A DNA stretch of 16,765 bases, from assembly GCA_036655715.1 (NCBI GenBank), contig JAVVPO010000057.1:1-16765 (forward strand), in the 5' to 3' direction. Under the pieces are notes generated by a model. The model was not told where the DNA came from, did not search any database, and saw nothing but the letters and a program-made list of their open reading frames with translations. The first letter of the stretch is position 1; the number at the start of each line of letters is the position of its first letter. Below, in pieces: positions 14,406-16,765 of the stretch. The DNA is from JAVVPO01 sp036655715. GTDB taxonomy: Bacteria; Bacillota; Clostridia; Lachnospirales; Cellulosilyticaceae. The position numbers and the translations under genes were made by a program.

Positions 14406-15212
14406 TTAAACCTCTTCCTTAATATATAAGGATTGTTTAGGGTTTATAATAACTAGCCCTATTGCGACTATACCATAGCAAACTGCACTGTAACCTACCA
14501 CTTTTACTATATTGCCATTTACAAGCCCTATAAAAACATTAAATAATTGATGAATAATAATAGGGATAATTAAATTCTTATTTAAATTATAAAATGCTGC
14601 CATTATAATACTAATCGCTATAACAGAAATCATAAACAATAAAATATAGAGCATTAACGTCTCCCCCCAAAAACCTGTTGTGAACCATATTGGCATATGC
14701 CAAATTCCCCACCAAAAGCCTATGATTATAGCCGCTTTTAATGGTGAATGTTTCTTTTGAAGTTCTTCTTGTGCAAATCCCCTCCAGCCTAATTCCTCTC
14801 CAAGAGGTCCTGCCAGTAGATTTTTAAAGAAATAGTATACTAGCATGTTCATTGATGATACTGTAAAAATGGGACCTTCTATATTATTTCTACTTCCTAC
14901 TGCATAGGTAACACCTATAAAAATGATTGTTTGAATTAAAACAATGAGTCCTACTATTTTCCAATTAATTTTATTACTCAATTTCCCCTTAATGTATGTA
15001 GTGAGATTTTGCCCTAAATGAAGTCTCTTAAATAATATTAAAAAGGCAAATGTTGAAGACCATGAAGCAATACATAGCATCATGTCAAATACTATTGTTG
15101 GCAATCCTAACATCAGTGTCATGCCGGTCAACAAAAAAAGTGGTATAAAAATAATATTTGTTAATAAGATAAAGCTTGCGACTGGGCTTTTTAAATTCTG
15201 TTCATTCTTCAT
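14406..15212 (-). CDS. CPBP-family (Abi/CAAX-type) intramembrane metalloprotease
   Basis: This 268-residue membrane protein has about eight hydrophobic segments and the three CPBP motifs: EELGWR (EExxxR), FWWGIWH (FxxxH type) and HQLFN (HxxxN). The family includes CAAX prenyl proteases and bacterial proteases involved in bacteriocin self-immunity and stress. The role here is unknown. ATG 15212 is chosen because AAAGGAG stands 8 bases upstream of it, against 2 bases for ATG 15218. It is preceded by a MerR-type promoter (15246-15276) and follows the merR gene, so it is the likely target of that regulator. A self-immunity role for an antibiotic or bacteriocin is possible, but no toxin gene is seen here. 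Confidence 0.9.
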   Translation of the reverse strand: MKNEQNLKSPVASFILLTNIIFIPLFLLTGMTLMLGLPTIVFDMMLCIASWSSTFAFLILFKRLHLGQNLTTYIKGKLSNKINWKIVGLIVLIQTIIFIGVTYAVGSRNNIEGPIFTVSSMNMLVYYFFKNLLAGPLGEELGWRGFAQEELQKKHSPLKAAIIIGFWWGIWHMPIWFTTGFWGETLMLYILLFMISVIAISIIMAAFYNLNKNLIIPIIIHQLFNVFIGLVNGNIVKVVGYSAVCYGIVAIGLVIINPKQSLYIKEEV

Positions 15213-15245
15213 TATCATTACTCCTTTAAACTAAAATCTATCTTT

Positions 15246-15276
15246 AGCTTAAACCTAGGAGTAACCCATAGGTCAA
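15246..15276 (-). promoter_or_regulatory. MerR-type promoter/operator of the CPBP gene
   Basis: On the minus strand TTGACC (15271-15276) and a weak TAAGCT (15246-15251) are separated by 19 bases instead of 17. In the spacer lies a 21-bp dyad (15253-15273) with arms ACCTATGGGT / ACTCCTAGGT, matching at 8 of 10 positions. A long spacer with a central dyad is the mark of MerR-family activator targets, where the regulator twists the DNA to bring -35 and -10 into line. Confidence 0.75.
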
Positions 15277-15283
15277 TCCCCTT

Positions 15284-16081
15284 TTATTCAATTGGCATGT
15301 AAACTTCTAAAAAACTACGTTCAAGTCCACATGCATACGTTATTAATAAAATATTAGCAAATACAATGCCTAGTGGTTTATAGCCATGCTCTAGTCCAAT
15401 TTTACTAAGGGTATCTCCCACTTTATTATCTATATTTTCTTCACCATGTAACCATCTACCATCTTCAATAATAGTGTAAACACACTTAGGATAACTAAAC
15501 ACTTCGCCTCTTTTATTTTTTTCTTGCCCCTCCTCCATTTCATTTACAACGATAAATCTATTGTTTACTATTCCTGACTCATCAAAATAGACTATACGTC
15601 TTAAATCTGTTAGTGTCACAGCTTTCTTTAAGCCCGTTGTATGTTCTTGTAAAATGTTGTATTCTTGATAAGCATTCACATGGGTTAATTCTCCCTTTAC
15701 TTCTAAGGGTTTCATTTCTCTAATGATGTGTTTATCTAAATACCATTTTACCTTTTCACAACTTTCTTTCACCTTAGCTATTTGCTTTAATAAACGTTGC
15801 TTATAGGCAATTTCATCTAGTATTTCTTGTTCCTTCTCATCTAGTGTCAACATGATATCTTCTACCGATTTCCCATTTTTAATCTTTTGAATGTACTTGA
15901 CTTCCAAATCAATTTCTCTATAAAAATTTGTGATCATTATATTAAAAATGTCTATTTCATTATATTTTCTATATCCATTCACTTGATCTACGTGGGGTTT
16001 TACTAAACCTTTTTCCTCATAAAACTTCAATGTATCCCTAGTCATCCCTAAGAAATGAGCTACCTGTCCAATCGTGTACAT
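15284..16081 (-). CDS. MerR-family transcriptional regulator with C-terminal effector-binding domain
   Basis: The 265-residue regulator begins with a classical MerR winged helix (YTIGQVAHFLGMTRDTLKFY, then KGLVKPHVDQVNGYRKYNE). A dimerising coiled coil follows at about residues 75-115, and then a domain of about 150 residues resembling the GyrI-like/BmrR effector fold. Such regulators usually bind lipophilic drugs or cationic compounds. The AAGGAGG RBS stands just upstream, and the gene lies 25 bases after the lipoprotein gene, probably cotranscribed with it. It should act on the promoter between itself and the CPBP gene. Confidence 0.92.
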   Translation of the reverse strand: MYTIGQVAHFLGMTRDTLKFYEEKGLVKPHVDQVNGYRKYNEIDIFNIMITNFYREIDLEVKYIQKIKNGKSVEDIMLTLDEKEQEILDEIAYKQRLLKQIAKVKESCEKVKWYLDKHIIREMKPLEVKGELTHVNAYQEYNILQEHTTGLKKAVTLTDLRRIVYFDESGIVNNRFIVVNEMEEGQEKNKRGEVFSYPKCVYTIIEDGRWLHGEENIDNKVGDTLSKIGLEHGYKPLGIVFANILLITYACGLERSFLEVYMPIE

Positions 16082-16106
16082 TGCAGCCTCCTTATATAAA
16101 CTTTTT

Positions 16107-16685
16107 TCATCTACTTGTAAACAACTTGTACTCCTTATCCCCTACCACAAAATATAGACTATCTAGCGTTGCATTTTTATCTTCTAGATACCCTATATCA
16201 CCATTAGGAAACCTTACAGTTTCATAACTAACTACTCCGTGTGGATTTTCATTAGGGATTGTTTTAAACCTATTTTCCATGTGTTCGTATGGGGTTTGTC
16301 TTAATATATTATTTTCTATATCATATACATACATTTTTTCATTATTCATAGGGTGAAGTTGTATTACATCTGCTTCCTGACTTACACTTACTTCACAGTA
16401 TGAATCTCCCTGTGTAGAATCACATCCTATACTTTTCAAATCTAGACTATGAGTAATTTTTTCTTCACTCAAGTCATATACAAATAATCCAAAATACCCA
16501 TGAAAGATAACCTTCTCCTCTGATGCAAAGTCTAGTGTTACCATCTCAGCCCCCGTACTTTGCTCTAATGCCCATTCAGCCTTAACTGGTGTCATTTCAT
16601 CTTTTTTAGACTCCCTATTACTACATCCTATTAAACATAATAGGGTTGTTATAGTAATACCTAAACATACTATGTATCTTTTCAC
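16107..16685 (-). CDS. Putative lipoprotein, function unknown
   Basis: The 192-residue protein has a signal peptide (KRYIVCLGITITTLLCLIGC) ending in a lipobox, LIGC, with Cys20 as the expected lipidation site; the remainder is a soluble domain. The GTG at 16683-16685 is taken as the start because AGGAGG stands 7 bases before it. Reading from the upstream ATG 16712 would place that RBS in the coding sequence. Repeated segments such as EEKVIFHGYFGLFVYDLSEEK and VYDIENNI look like small beta-strand blades, but no named family is recognised. It lies 25 bases before merR and may be part of the same stress-response transcript. Confidence 0.75.
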   Translation of the reverse strand: MKRYIVCLGITITTLLCLIGCSNRESKKDEMTPVKAEWALEQSTGAEMVTLDFASEEKVIFHGYFGLFVYDLSEEKITHSLDLKSIGCDSTQGDSYCEVSVSQEADVIQLHPMNNEKMYVYDIENNILRQTPYEHMENRFKTIPNENPHGVVSYETVRFPNGDIGYLEDKNATLDSLYFVVGDKEYKLFTSR

Positions 16686-16728
16686 AAAACTCCCTCCTAG
16701 CACATATATCACCCTATATTTTCACATA

Positions 16729-16757
16729 ATTTTACTGTAGTTTTTCTACTTTTTCAA
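16729..16757 (-). promoter_or_regulatory. Promoter of the lipoprotein-merR transcript
   Basis: On the minus strand TTGAAA (16752-16757), 17 bases, TAAAAT (16729-16734). The spacer holds a short inverted repeat, GTAG-AAAAA-CTAC, of unknown meaning. Confidence 0.6.
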
Positions 16758-16765
16758 TCAAATAT

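Noticed and set aside
14406..15212. CPBP protease as a bacteriocin immunity gene
   Set aside because: No bacteriocin precursor, exporter or peptidase-leader gene is visible nearby; family membership alone does not show this role.
1..16765. tRNA, rRNA, insertion sequence or prophage genes
   Set aside because: No transposase, integrase, phage structural gene, tRNA-like cloverleaf or rRNA sequence was seen on either strand.

Overview
The window comes from a low-GC Gram-positive anaerobe, most likely a Clostridia/Lachnospirales-type Firmicute. The evidence is AT-rich DNA, strong AGGAGG ribosome binding sites, and Clostridia-type ArsR/ArsC, LarBCE, NagA/NagB and LacI proteins. After one truncated plus-strand gene at the left edge, nearly all genes lie on the minus strand, so transcription runs right to left. 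Three runs of exactly 100 N interrupt larC, a TIM-family gene and an intergenic region.

Left part (1-2760): the C-terminal end of a MATE exporter converges on a small arsenic operon (arsR-arsC). That operon has a clear sigma-A promoter and a 22-bp operator-like palindrome. An MFS transporter gene lies upstream of it. No arsenite permease is visible.

Centre (3000-14000): this is the interesting part. In transcription order it holds nagB-like deaminase, nagA-like deacetylase, a LacI-family regulator, an atypical 6-phosphofructokinase, a divergent triosephosphate-isomerase-family protein, a LarA-family (nickel pincer) racemase/epimerase homologue, a class II aldolase, and then larE-larB-larC, which build the nickel-pincer nucleotide (NPN) cofactor that LarA-family enzymes need. 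Three near-identical LacI-type operators (consensus ATCCAANCGNTTGGAT) sit before nagB, before lacI and before the kinase gene. This ties the aminosugar genes and the LarA cassette into one regulon. Terminators follow lacI, the aldolase gene and larC. Taken together the region looks like a dedicated carbohydrate catabolic system in which an NPN-dependent epimerase works with aminosugar and sugar-phosphate enzymes. The substrate of the LarA homologue is unknown. Its usual substrate motif is altered (DRVK in place of DHTR), and the aldolase and TIM-like proteins carry altered phosphate-loop residues, so a non-standard sugar or sugar acid is plausible.

larC is split into two frames at an A9 run and needs a -1 shift. 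The shift can only occur in a window of about 18 nt, and it restores the conserved IDDMTGE-type sequence. This matches the programmed frameshift known for Lactobacillus plantarum larC.

Right part (14000-16765): after a hairpin and an N run, a lipoprotein gene, a MerR-family regulator gene and a CPBP (Abi) membrane protease gene lie in series. The CPBP gene has its own MerR-type promoter: a 19-bp -35/-10 spacer with a dyad inside it. This makes the neighbouring MerR protein its likely activator.
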